From: Meloidogyne chitwoodi
Lineage: Eukaryota; Nematoda; Chromadorea; Rhabditida; Meloidogynidae
Direction: 5' to 3'
Length of the DNA: 64,000 bases
NCBI GenBank assembly: GCA_015183035.1
Contig: JACZZP010000017.1
Location: 930,001-994,000 of the forward strand
The position numbers and the translations under genes are program-made. The first letter of the stretch is position 1; every line of letters starts with the position of its first letter. The notes under the pieces were generated by a model. The model saw nothing but the letters and a program-made list of their open reading frames with translations. It had not been told where the DNA came from and did no database searches. Positions 23,825 through 37,310 of this stretch are shown here, piece after piece.

Positions 23825-26800
23825 AGAAATAATAATATTTTATTATAATTAATATTATCCATATTTATTTATTTGTAATATTTTTTGTAAATATTTTTAT
23901 TATTCAAAAATATTTTATTAATTTATTTGCTCAATTTATTTATTTAAATAAATATAAAATAATTTACTAATTATTTTAATTTTAAATAAAAATAATAATT
24001 TTTATCATTTAAAATATTTAAAAAAATAATTTACATTCCTCATCATTATTTTTTTTATTTTTCTTTAATTAATTATCAGACAAAAAATTAACCCATTTTT
24101 AGTTGTTCACAAAATAAGCGACTAATTGACGCCTTTCTCTTAAAAAATGTCCTCCAATTTTCTTAAATAATTTTTTGTCAAAATGACCGAGGCGTTCCGA
24201 TTGTAATGCAATAACTTTTAAATTAATAGAATAATAATTACAAAATATTTTTGTGTAAAAGAATGTTTAATAATTATATAATATTACACCTTTTTTAATT
24301 AAAAAGTAATAAATTAAATATTTTAAATAAATAATTATTTAAAATATATTTGTTTAAGAGTAAAATGTTTGCAATGACAGACACTCATTGCTTAATGTAA
24401 GAGGACAATGTTATGAAATTTTATAAACTAAAGACAAAAGGATATTAATATACCTAATTATAAGAATTTCGTACCTATATCTTATAAAATATAAAAATTA
24501 ATAAATAATTCTTTTGAGTTATTAAATAATATTCTCTTTCTAATTTTTTTGTTTATCTTTTTCATACAAGTTTGTCCCAGAAACGCCAGAGGCACAACTT
24601 GTCAACATAAATATAAATCAAATAATATAAATTGAAGAAAGATGATGAGAAAAATTAAAAAAAAATGAAAATATTAAGGCTTAAAATTAAAAAATAGTAC
24701 AAAAATTGGTTTTAATTATTATAAAGAAAAAACAAAGAATTTTAACAAATGTTTAAATATTTTTATTTTAAAATAATTTAAACATATTTTTCTTACAATT
24801 AATGTTTAAATATTTTTAAGCAAAAATTATTTATTTGACTGACGTAAATTTATTTTATTTTAATAAATTTTTAGATTTTATAAGGTCATTTTCTAAACCT
24901 GACATTTTCAAAATCAAAACTATTTCACAACAAGTTGATTAAAATTTTATATTTTTATTTATTTTAAATTAAATAAATAAATTAATTAAAAAGAATTTAA
25001 AAAAGAATTTCAGAATTAATTAAAGCCTAATCAAAAATAATAATCTATAAATTGACAAAAAATATCAATTAATCCATCTCAGAAATGTACTAATACAATA
25101 ACACTTTTATTTAAATTTTAAATTAATTAAAATAATTATTAAATTAATATATTTGACTTGCGCAGATAGATGATTCGATAAGCAAAATTTAATAATTTAA
25201 AGAAAGGAAAAGAAAAAAAACTTATTTTCTTCTAAAATAATGTAAATACAAATATTGTAAAATGACCAGAATTTTACAAAAGAAAATTCTTTTTACTTTA
25301 CACATTATTATTATTGCCTTGGGCGAAGAGCAAGACTTTATTCTATTTATTTAATTTTTATTTTTAAAACTTCTTTGTTTCTTTATCTGTGAAGAAATTT
25401 ATGTTTTAATAAAAGGCGGGTACAAAAGAAAATTAAAAAATAAATAATAAATAGAATGCCCCTTTATTAAAAAAGCTATAAAAGTACCGTTAATAAACCC
25501 AAAACGGCATCTCTTTTAAAAAGTCTGGCGACTGCATAATTATTTATTTATTTTTCTTTTTATTCACAATTCCTCTAAATATAAAATAAAATTGTTGCTT
25601 ATAAAACTCGTTGGTCAACATAGTGAAACACATAAATATTCTAAATTAGAGAAGAATTAGTTTTATTTTTTTATTAAAACACAGTATTTTTACCATTATT
25701 TTTATTTAAATAAAATAAAAATAATAATTATTTATTTATTTTCAAATTAGTTTTTTAGTCTGTTAAGATTTTGTGTTTTGAATTTTATTTTTTGATTTAT
25801 TTATTTATATATGTAAAATAATAATACAATTTAATAAATAAAGAAAATAATAATATTTTTATAAATATAGGTGTTTTTTTAATAAAATATTTAAACAATT
25901 ATTTAAATAAAAAAGAAAATTTTTAATGCCATTTTCTTTATTTAAAAAAATAAATATTTTTATTTTCATTGTATTAATATTTATTTTTCTTATTTTTGGA
26001 CAGACTGATCTAATTGTTATTAAATAAAACTAAAATAGCCAAAGAAGGGTCCGAAAACAAAAAAAAACTTGGAAGAATGGCAAGAGATAGCTCCAAATAT
26101 AAGCAAGCTATTTCTTTATAAAAAAGGTAAATCATAATTTTAAATCCTTTCCATAGCTTTAACAATTTTTATATTCTAAGTCTGTTCTTCTAAAAAAATG
26201 ACCTAAATAATTTATTTTTTGATTTCTTATAAATCTAAGAAAATATAAACAAACAAAAATAAGAGAGAATTTAGCTTAAAATAATTTAAATATTTAATTA
26301 AATATATAATTAATGAATCATTCAGTTATTTTTAAAAATATATTTTATCATTTATTGTATATATTCTTCTATTAAATAATATTAAAAATGAATATTTGTA
26401 TAGTCAATCTTCTGTTATTTTTTAAAAAAGAACTCAATCTCCTTTATTTTTTTGTTATCTTATTTTTTTTTTTGAACAACATTCCATCAAAGCATTATAT
26501 CATTAAAAAGATATAATAAATATATTTTTTATTTATATTTGATGATGACGACCCAAATATTTTTCAACCATCCAATTCTGATTTTCCAAACATAAATCTC
26601 TCCATTTCCTCTATCTCCTACTACTACTATATATACATACATATTAGTAATATTAGTTAATGATGACTAAAATCGGTTGAGCGGACAAGTAGTAATGAGA
26701 AAGTAGTAAATTACTGCACCATTTCTTTTAACAAATATCACATATAAATAAAATGAAAATAAATATATAAATCCATCTTAGGCAGAAAAAGCTATCAACA

Positions 26801-28063
26801 CTATTCCAATTTTTTATTCATATCAAATCTTATTTCTTTTTTATACGCAACCTATTAAATTGTTTATTATATATTTATTTATTAATATACCTAAAAACAG
26901 ATCCAGCAATCTATCCATCTTTTATTTTATTTTTTGCTTCTTTATTTTTAATATTTATTACTATATTCGCACTTTTAAATTCGGTGGCAGGCCATAGGTG
27001 GTGCGATTTTTGGGATTTTTTTGATCACGGGTGGATGGAGACTGGTAGAGGCAAAACTTTGAACGTAAAAAGAAAAAGTACATTTATTATATTTTGGATA
27101 AAAGGAAAAAGCTGTTTTGTTCATTGTTTTTATTCTTTAACCTTTTAGGCATCAATCAGTTGATGTTCAACCAAATCCTCACATTATAAACATGCCCTCA
27201 ATCCAGCATTTTCCTTATATTTAACTTTCATTTTCATTTATTTTTAATAGGCTCTAATTTTTTATTTAAAAAATAAAATTACTAAAATAATTATATTATT
27301 TTTTAAACAAAAAATATGTGATTCATAAATTTATTAAATTAATTTTAAAAAAATTAAAAATATATTTTATTTAGTAAATTAATTATACAAAAAATATAAA
27401 TGAGAGAATGCGCATTTTAAGCATTCCCTTTTATTTTTTTCTTCTTATAAATATTCATATTCACTAAATAAACTTTGTCATTTATATCTTTTTTCAATCT
27501 TTATGGTAAACCCTTTATTATATAACGCAATATATGAAGGAGAAATTCCATCAACTTTTAGGGCGTTTTGATTTATTTATTCTACAAAAATTTTTATTTA
27601 AGGCGTCCATTTTTCGCCTTAAAATGCTCTTTGACTTTTACATATTCTTTCTTATAAATAATATATATTTGCCATTATTTTACTATTAAATAGAGATAAA
27701 TATATATAAAAAAGATAAAAAATATTATTATAGTACCTAATTTATTTTTTTCTCAAGGTAAAAACGAACGGATAGTTTTTATCATAAAACCTTGATTAAG
27801 AAATATTAAAATATAAGTTAATATCAAAATATTATTTTATTAAATTTTCTTTTTTTTGTTTAATTCATTTACGCATTTTCTTTGCATTATTTCACAATTA
27901 AAAATCTTTTTATTATTATTTAATTGTTGACCTATTTAATTCTTTTTGAATTGCGATTCTATTGTTCCTATGATGGGCACCGAGGCAAAAAATAATTAAT
28001 AAAATTACTATTTAATAATAAAGAAAAAATTAAAATTTTCAGAAGAAAAATTTTTTAACAAAA
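23825..28063. other. gene desert, 4.2 kb
   Basis: No coding region is supported on either strand. There is a pyrimidine-rich stretch with CTACTACTAC at about 26580-26640 and a modest GC-rich block at 26990-27060. The 3' end probably contains the promoter of the secreted Ala/Pro-rich protein. Confidence 0.4.
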
Positions 28064-30661
28064 ATGTTCTCAATTACTAAAATTTCCATTTTATTTACTA
28101 TTTTATTTTTGTCGACTACTGTTTATGGAAGATCAAGTAAATTAAATACTAAATTATTTTATTATAAATTCTGAATATTTTTTTAGTCGTAAAACGAAAC
28201 AATGCTTATGGAGACGAACCAATTATTCCTTCTGCAGCTGGGGCTTCACCTGTTAGCCAACCTGAAAGAACTGCTGCTGCTCCTGAAACTGCACCAACAA
28301 TTGTTGAGCAGAAACCAATAGAAGGAGGCTCAAATTCCATTTCTGGAAATGCACCGGTTGGAGCTGAGAAGACACCAGCAGCAGAAGCATCGGCACCACA
28401 GGCAGCTGCATCTGGTAAATTTTATATTTTTAAAGTAAATAAAGTTTATTCAAGGTCCAAGTTCGACTGTAGAACAGAAACCAGCAGAATCCCCAGCACC
28501 AGCACAGGCTCCAGCAGAAACATCGGCCCCAGCTCAAGGTGCTTCTGCACAACAAGCTCCGTCAGCTGCTGTCCCAGCAACTGGAGGATATAGCGGTGCT
28601 GCTGCAGCTGAATCTTCTGCCCCAGCTCAGAGTGCAGCTGCTGCTCCATCAGAGTCTGCCGCTCCAGCTCCTGCCGCAGCGCCATCGCCCATTGAAGCTC
28701 CAGCCGTTGCTATTGCACCAACGGAACAGAAGCCTATTGAATCCGCTCCAGAAAAATCTGCGGCACCTGCTGAGACCGCGCCAACAGCTGAGGTATTTTT
28801 TAGATAATGAATTGGTCATCAATTAACTTTTTTAAATAATTTTAAGGTATCATTATCTTTTATGTTTGCCTTATTTTCTTTTTGCAGAATGCTCCAGCAC
28901 CTGCTGCTGCACCCTCTCCTGCTGCCGCTGCACCATCTCCTGCTGCCGCTGCACCATCAGAATCAGCTGCACCAACCCAAAGTGCTGGAGCAGCTCCTAC
29001 AGAACAGAAGCCTGCAGAAAATGCAGCAGCACCGGCTGAATCTGCTCCGGCTAAGTCTGCAGCACCAGCTGAAGTGACTTTTTTTAAATTTTTATTAGCA
29101 AGTTACAATATAATAAAATGAATTGATTATTTTAGAATCATATAAATCATATATTTATAATTATCCCCTAAATATTCAGGCTGCACCTTCTGCTGCATCT
29201 GCCTCAGGCGGATATGGCGGCGCAGCTGCGGCAGAATCAACCGCTCCAGTTGCAAGTGCCGCTGCAGCACCTTCATCTGCCGCTTCAGCACCAGCAGAAA
29301 CTGCTCCAGCTGCTGCAGCACCTTCATCTGCCGCTTTGGCACCAGCAGAAACTGCCCCAGCTGCTTCAGCACCAGCAGAAACTGCTCCAGCTGCTGCAGC
29401 ACCTTCATCCGCCGCTTCAGCACCATCAGAAACTGCTCCAGCTGCTGCAGCACCAGCAGAAACTGCCCCAGCTGCTTCAGCACCATCAGAAACTGCTCCA
29501 GCTGCTGCTGCTCCAGCCGTAGGATCTGGTTATGGTGGTGCAGCTGCATCAGAAGCAACTGCTCCAGCTGCTAATTCTGTCGCTGCTTCTGCACCGGCCC
29601 CAGCTGCAGCACCAGTTCCTGCTTCTGCTGAGGTATGTAGAAAAGTTAATCGTTATAGATTTTAATTAAAATATATATCAGACTTCTGCTAATGCTCCAG
29701 CTCAATCGTCAGCACCAGCTGCAGAAGCACCAATTCAAAGTGCAGTAGCCCCATCTCCTGCAGTATCAGCTCCAACAAGTGGAGCGGAAGCAGCTGCACC
29801 TCAACCATCTCCTCAAAATTCCGCTGCACCTGCTTCAGGAGCTGCTCCCTATGGAGGCGCTGCAGCAGCTGAATCTACTGCTCCTGCTGCCAGTGCTGCT
29901 GCCGCCCCATCACCATCTGGAGCTGCTGCTCCCTCTCCTGCAGCCTCGGAATCAGCCCCAGCCGCTGCCCCCGTGGAATCAGCACCTTCAAAGTCTTCTG
30001 CTCCAGCAGAGGCAGTCCCGGCACAAGCTGAGGTATTATTATTTTAATTAAAAAATATTAAAATTTTGTATTCATTCCATTAACCTTCGCAATCTATTTA
30101 TAGTCTGCACCAGCTGCCGCTGCTCCATCTCCAGCCGCAGCCGCCCCTTCTGAAACTCCAGCAGCTTCTGCTCCTGCATCTGGTAGTGTTGCTCCTGCTG
30201 AATCCTCTGCCCCAGCTGCAGCTGCTCCTTCCTCTGCTGCAGCTCCTGCTGAATCTGCTGCTCCTGCAGTCGCCGCTCCATCACAAGCAGCTTCTCCATC
30301 AGAATCTTCTGCTCCAGCCCAAGCATCTCAAACAGCAGAACAAAAACCTTCTGCTGCAGCGCCAGTTGAAGTAAATAAATTTATTTTTAATAAATTATAT
30401 ATTTAATATTTTTAAGTCCGCTCCTTCTCCTGCTGCTACTCCAGCTGCCGCCCAAAGTCCTGCAGGTTCAGAAAGTGCTTCAGGTTATAGTGGTGGTGCT
30501 GCTCCAGTAGTAAATTTTTAACTTTTATTAATTTAATTTTAATAAAATAATTAATTTTGTTTAAAATTAATAAATAAAACAACATAATTATTAAAATAAA
30601 TTTAAAGGCTGCCTCTGCTCCATCTCAACCAGCAGCTGCTTCTCCTAAATCTGGCTATTAA
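28064..30661 (+). CDS. secreted Ala/Pro/Ser/Glu-rich mucin-like protein
   Basis: Nine exons join in phase: 28064-28136, 28187-28414, 28455-28792, 28888-29073, 29180-29632, 29682-30032, 30104-30370, 30417-30509, 30608-30661. The first encodes a clear signal peptide (MFSITKISILFTILFLSTTV YG), then RSIVKR, a possible dibasic processing site. The remainder is almost entirely Ala, Pro, Ser, Glu and Thr, with recurring units such as AAPSSAASAPAETAPA, EQKPAE, and GYGGAAAAES, ending SPKSGY. From exon 3 on most exons begin with an x-AP/SAP and end with AE or VE in phase 0. Ser/Thr-Ala-Pro density suggests O-glycosylation. GC content far exceeds the surroundings. A structural, matrix or effector role is possible; no family was identified. 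Confidence 0.8.
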
Positions 30662-32521
30662 TAAATGAACTTGGAGATTATGACTTTACAAAAATAAAAA
30701 CTGGGAAATTATGGCTGTTTAGGCCTCCAAAATTGAAAACCAAAATACTTTTCATATAAAAAATTTTTGTTTTAAGAGTATTTTATTTTTAAAAATTTAA
30801 TATTTTTAGATTACTAATTTAACATTATTTAAAAAAAAAATAAAATATTTTATACTCTTAAATCAAAATTACTTTTTTATATGAAAAAAATTAATTTTAT
30901 ATTTTCTAAATTTTGAGGGCCTAATCGGTAAAGCAATATACCATTGCATTTATTTTTTTAACAATTTATTAATTATTAAAATATAATATTAAATTTTTTT
31001 ACCCCCTAAAATTATAACCACAACGACCTCTCCTTTCCCCAATTTTTTTAATATTTTTTCGATTGTTTAACGTTAAAAAAATAAGTTTTTCTAAAAATTT
31101 TCATTTATTTACTGTTCATTTTTTTATATTGTTTGCTGCCTTTTCTTGCTTGGTTTTATAGCTAATAAAAATTAAATAATAAATTTATTTGTAATTTAAA
31201 TATATAATTACTTTGATATACATATAATAAATTAAAATAAACAAAAAAAGAGATATCATCCTTTAATTTTTTTAAAATTCCCTGACTTCTTCAATTACAG
31301 TGAAAAACTTTATAGAATTATTTTATTTAAATTATTTTTTATTTTATTTCCTCTTATAACTTTATCAAATAATAAGCCTTTTTAAGTTTTTTAAACAATG
31401 TTTTCCGGTAAGAAAAAAGTTTTTTTATTTTTACATAATCGATTTGAGTTAAGTAAATAACACAATTGGCTGGCAGCAAAAAAGTGAGCTGCAACGAACA
31501 CAATTAGGCTAATAGAAATAGTAGATAAATACATTTATATTTGTGTGTTTTCTAGCTTTGAATAAGCTTTTTTTAATATTTTTTGATTTTATTTTATTAA
31601 AAAAATAATTTTAAATAATTTAATTAATATTTTATAGTTTTTTAAATAAATAAATATTATTATTTTAAAAATATTATTTATTTTACAAGTCATTATTTTA
31701 TATTTTTTAAGTTTAAAATGTATGCTAAATATAAAAAAAGAAAACAAAATCTGTATTTCATTAAAATTGAGTTAACTGGCAACAATCAATAAGAGAGAAT
31801 ATAACAAAATATTTTAATTTTAAATAATAAATAATTTAAATTTTAAAAATTTATTTAATAATTATTAGTGGTTTTATTTGTTTTCAAATAAATAAATAAT
31901 TAAATATACCTTGGTATGTAAATATATAATTTATTTTTTTAAAGATTTGAATTGTTTATTTATTTATTTCTTTGTTTTTAAAGTGATAATTTGGTATGCC
32001 AATTTGCTTCAAATTTAAGTTCATTTTTGGATCTTTTTTATTTTTTTCTTCTTTCTGTTGTTTTTTTTCCAACAACTTTAGCATCCCTGTGGGATTTTAG
32101 GAAAAAAGGAGAGAGAGAGAGAGTGGAGACAATTTACGTAAAAGAGTAAATTTGTGCCGAATGTTCTTCAACATATACCTCTTTTTTGCAAGAATTTTTT
32201 TCTCTCCTTTTTTTGGATATTTTAGCCCTTTTACTTGTCAATAGCGCCATACTTTTCCTTTTTTTATTTTACATTTAAATTCTCTTTCAAGCAGAATACA
32301 AAATAGCCTTAAATTATCTCATATTTTTATCATAAAGAAATGACAATTTTTTTAATTTAAATTTATTGTTAGGTATAAATAAAATTATTAGAAATTATTA
32401 GATAGCTTTCATTTTATTTTATATGTAAAATTAAATATTATTAAAAATTATGCCTCTCTTTAAATATTTTTAATTTACATAATCAAATTCTGTGATAAAT
32501 ATTTTTATTTTTATTAAAATA
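30662..32521. other. intergenic region, 1.9 kb
   Basis: Contains the foldback repeat listed separately at 30719-30922 and a (GA)n run at about 32110-32125. No gene is seen. Confidence 0.4.
30719..30922. repeat. imperfect ~80-bp inverted repeat (foldback element)
   Basis: The left arm begins TAGGCCTCC (30719) and contains CATATAAAAAA and TTTAAGAGTA. The right arm ends GAGGGCCTA (30922) and contains the reverse complements TTTTTTATATG and TACTCTTAAA in matching order. The arms are about 80-85 bp with an AT-rich core. It looks like a small non-autonomous foldback or MITE; no clear target-site duplication was identified. Confidence 0.6.
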
Positions 32522-35500
32522 ATGGGAGATACAGACAGCTTTAAAGATTTACAAAATTTATTAGATAATGTAGAAAAGGTAAAAAAATAAAATAAAATTA
32601 ATTATTATTTTTTAACTTAATTTTTAAGTCAAATTCTTGGCGTAAATATGCTCGTCTTATTCTTCCACATGTTGGGCTTGTTATGTAAAAATAAATAAAT
32701 AAATAATTTTTATATTTATTTTAAAGATTTGTTTGTATTTATGCAATGATTGGTGCTTGGATATTTCATAGTATAGAATCACCTCATGAAGATAAAGTTA
32801 TAAATTTATTTAAATATTAAATATGTAATTATAAATTATTATTTTTTTAGTTAAAAATTAATGGAACTCGTAAAGTTCAAGAATTACGAAAAAATTTAGC
32901 TAAAGAAATTTTAACTGAAAAGAGAATTTTAAATAATAAAGAACAACAAAAATGGATAGAAGAAAAAAAGTTATATTTAAAAAAATTTGGAGAACAACTT
33001 TTTTATGTTTATAAAGAACAATATGTTAGGTAATTATAAATAAATATAAAATAAATTAATTAAAGTTAATAATAATAATATTCTCTTATTTTTAAATAAA
33101 TAAGAGAATATTTAAATATTTAATTAATTATTTATTATTTTAATTATAAAAAAGATATGAAGATGTTCGACCAGTTTTAACTCTTATTCAACGACAACAA
33201 CAATCAAGTACATCAATTCCCCATTTAGATCCTCGATTTAGACGTCATTTTTCTAAATCTCGTTCAGAAGGTAAAATGTGGACACCTAGTAGTTCTTTAT
33301 TTTTTGCTGCTACAACAATGGCTACAATTGGATATGGTAAATATAATAATTAATTAAATTAAATATTTTAATAATAATTAATAAAAAAGGAAATATAGTA
33401 CCAATGACTAGTCAAGGAAGAATTGCTTGTATTATTTTTGCTCTTTTTGGTGCTCCTTTAGCTATTATGTATTTATTAAATATTTAAAAATAATTAATTA
33501 ATTAATTATAGAACAATTGGTGATTTGGGTAAATTTTTATCAGAATGCACAATTTGGCTGGTAATTTATTTAATAAAATATTCCAAAATAAATTAGATAA
33601 TATTAAAATAATTTATTAATAAATAAAATAAATAAATAAATATTTAAATATAATAAAACTAATTAATTTTTTAGTATCGAAATATTAAAGATAAAATTCG
33701 TTTTTATCGTTATCGTCTAAATCAATCATTAATGGCACATAAATATAATTATAGAAGACGTTTAAAAGGTAAATTAATTAATTAAAATTATTTTATTATT
33801 ATTTTTTGAAGAACATTTTATTTCTGGAGAATTGGCAGGAGATTTAGAAATGGTAAATAATAATTATGATGAATCTTGGGATGATAAACAACAGGAAGAA
33901 AATAAAAGAAATAATGAAACTGAATCAGAAAAGAGAATAAATGACTGGGAGGAATATCAAGTACTTAATTATTTTTTAACTTTCAATATTAATATTTTAG
34001 GAAAAATCAGAAACAGAAGTTCCTGTTCTTGTTGTTCTTGCAATTCTTTTGGTTTTATTTTATTTTTTATTATTATTTTTTAAATTTTATTTTTAGCTTT
34101 ATATTGCCTTTGGAGGTGTTTTGTTTGCAATACTTGAATCATGGACATATATGGATGCTTTTTATTATTGTTATTTTTTAAATATATTCATTGAGTTATT
34201 GTTTTTGATTATTTTTTTAAATTTAGGTTTTGTTTCCCTAACAACAATTGGTTTTGGAGATTTTGTTCCAGATAGACATGAGTTTGTTTTTTTTTCATTT
34301 TTTAAATTAAAAATAAATATATTTAAAGATATATTGTTATAATGTTACTTTATTTGGGTATTGGATTAGCTGTTACAACAATGTTTTTTTTTTAATTTAT
34401 TATAGAAGAATAATTATTTAATATTGTAATAATATATTTTAGGTGTATTGACTTAGTTGGTGTTCAATATATACAAAAGTAATTTTTAAAAAATAAATTA
34501 AAAATTAAATAAATTTTTATAGAATACATTATTTTGGACGTAAATTCCAAGGAACAGATATACTTCAAATTCTTCGTCGTAAACGAATGCTGGAAAGACG
34601 TTTTGCTATGGGAGAAGGCAAAGAATTTATTGAATTTGTGATTAAACATGAAAGAGAGTGAGTAATTATTTAATTATATTTTAGAATATAAATTAAATTA
34701 ATTAGAGTATTAAATCCAATTTTACAACAAAAATCTATATTTGTTCAACCTAGTCAACAAATTGCTAGTCAATTATATGAAATGGATCAACCAGAAGAAG
34801 AAAAGTTATCTCTTCAATTAGAACAAGAAGTTGACTGGCCAAACCAGGAAATTATAGTAATTAATTAAATAATATTTTTTTATAAAATTTAATTTAAAAA
34901 GGATACTCAACAAGAAAAAGAACAATTTGTTATTGCTAAAGAACTTTTACCTAAAGTTTTTGAGTCTATACCTTTGCAAATTAATTCACCTACAATAACG
35001 CCTTCTTCTGAGTCAGAACGTTCATTGTAAATATATAAAAATTTAAAAAAATTAATTTTCTTTTTTAGAATGTATAATCGTTTAAATAATGGTAGAATAA
35101 ATTCTTGGGCAGAATCAGGACCTACTCTTTCAATTAAAAGTTCACCTCTTAGCACTGAACCTTCAGTAGAACATCGACAACAAAATTATCAAAATTATAT
35201 TTCTCCACAACCTTCGCTCACTTCATTTGCCTTTAATTTTCCAATTCCCTCTCCTGATATTAAATTAATTGGTTAAATAATAAATTAAATTTTTTTAAAT
35301 TAAAAAAAATTTTAAATAATTTTTTTTTAGCAGAAGCAGCACGTACAAAAAGGCGGTTTGTTAGTTGCCCTTCATTTTCTTCATATCCAGAAGAGGAAAT
35401 AAAAATTGTAAGAAATAATTTAAAATTGCGTAAATGGCGTACTATAGCTTGTCCTTCTCTTGCTTTTTTTGAATTTTTGTGTTTTTCAAAAAATTGTGCT

Positions 35501-36632
35501 GTTAATTTGTTTGTTTCACCTTTTCAACAATTTACTAAACAATTTAATTCTAAAAAATATTTTGTAAAGGAAGAAAATGATTTAGGAGAGTTATTAATTG
35601 ATGAAAATCAATTAGAAGAGAATAAAGCTTTAATTAGCATTTATAATTCTGAAATTTTAACGAGAAGAGCATCTTTTTATGTTCCTAATGTTTTACAGGT
35701 AAATAATATTTGAACTAACTTTAAAAAATAAATTAAAGGCTCCAAAATCACAATTTCCTCGTTTTTTTGGTCAACCAGTTTGGTATTATAAAAGAAGAAA
35801 AAGTTTACAACAATTAGATATTAAACAACAAAATAAACAAATAATACAACAATCAATATCAAAAAAACCAGATTCTCCTAAAATAAATAAAATTACAGAA
35901 AATTATCAACCAATATTAAGAAGAAAAAAAAGGGAAAGATTAGCAAAAAGGTATGACCCTTTAAATAAATTAGATTGGTTGGCCTTAAGTCCACGTATTG
36001 CTGTAACTGAAGAAGGAATTCCAGCAACAATGGAACAAATTTCTGAAAGAGCTCAAGAATTAACAGAAATGCAATGTAAGGAAATTATAATTAAAAAAAG
36101 ACAATAAATATATTTTAATAATAATAAAGATCTTCCAAAACAATTAGCTACTGAACATCCTGTTTATCAACATATTGCTAAATTAGAATATCAAACAACA
36201 GAACCAAATAAATTAATAAAAAGTATAAATTTATTAGAAAAACCTTCAACAACAAATTCATCTTCATTTGACTCAATAAATGAATTAAAAGTTATAAATA
36301 AATGGAAAATAAAAACAAAATTAAATGAAAAAAGAAAATCTGAACATTTTTTTAATAATAAAAATATTAATTTAAATAATAAATTAGAAAAAGAAGAAAT
36401 AAAAAGAAGAAGAATGTCTTTATGTTCTTCAATGTTTAATTTAAAAAATAAAAAAGAATTTGAAAAATTAAATTTAAAAGAAATTAAACAAGAAGAAGAA
36501 AATGAAGAAGAAGAAGAAAATAAAAATATAATAAAAATAAATAAAAAATATTTATTAAATGAACAAAAACCATCTACTAGTAGTCAACAAAAATATTTTA
36601 AAAAAGAAGAAAAAAGGCCTAAAAAATTTTAA
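32522..36632 (+). CDS. two-pore-domain (K2P/TWK-type) potassium channel
   Basis: Starts MGDTDSFKDLQNLLDNVEK. M1 is VGLVMFVCIYAMIGAWIFHS, followed by a long extracellular helical cap region with many charged residues. Pore 1 is SSSLFFAATTMATIGYGNIV (selectivity filter TIGYG, about 33290-33410), then M2 GRIACIIFALFGAPLAIMTI and GDLGKFLSE. After an acidic cytosolic loop come M3 (VPVLVVLAILLLYIAFGGVL), LESWTYMDAFYYCFVSLTTI and filter 2 GFGDFVPD (about 34225-34275), then M4 VIMLLYLGIGLAVTTM. Two filters in one subunit with four spans define K2P channels, which carry background K+ current across the plasma membrane. The long C-terminal region (about 34500-36632) is charged and low in complexity. 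I cannot assign a specific TWK subfamily. Confidence 0.93.
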
Positions 36633-37310
36633 TTATTTAAAATTTTAATTTAAAAATAATTATTTGGGAAAAAATATTTAAAAATATTTATATATTTTTA
36701 AAAATATTCTTTTTATCTTTTTAAGATTATTTTCTCTAGGGTAAAATAATTTATTTTTTTATTTTTAAATCTTTTTGAGCCATTTATTTTTCTTATTTAA
36801 AAGATCTTTAGGAATTCAAAGTAAATCCTTAGGGAAAATTAAATTTTTTTAAACTTTTTTATTTTAGATATAAGTATATTTATTTAGATATTATTTATTA
36901 CTTTTTTTATAAATTTAATATTATTTATTTTGTTTTATTTTTAAATTTTTATTTTACTTTCTTTTGCATCAATATTTTGTTTATTAAAGATTTAGATAAA
37001 AATATTTTAAATCAGAATCTAATTAAATATTTTTATTTTTTCTTGGTCTACTAATTGTAAATCAATTAGGTAAGAAAGAAAAGGCTATAAATAATTTAAA
37101 TAAATTTAAATATTTTTTTTAAATTAAATTTTAAACTTTAATAATATTTTTATTATTAATTAATTAAACTGTTTTTGTTTGTTTGTTTGTTTGTTAGCTA
37201 ATTGTTTGTTTAGAATTAACAAAATTTAAATGTTTACTAATTGCTTCAAATGCTTTTTTGCTTATAAATATATTTAATAACATTCTTCTTCTTCTTCTAT
37301 TAATTTAAAA
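36633..37310. other. AT-rich intergenic region with (GTTT)n run
   Basis: A short GTTT repeat lies near 37172-37195. No gene is seen. It presumably includes the promoter of the next gene. Confidence 0.4.

Noticed and set aside
23825..28063. possible genes in the long intergenic region
   Set aside because: Only short, AT-biased open frames with no splice-consistent chain; treated as intergenic.
28446..30374. several Leu/Gln-rich open frames on both strands in the Ala/Pro-rich gene
   Set aside because: They are out-of-frame or antisense readings of GCT/CCA/GCA-rich codons and do not follow the phase-0 exons.
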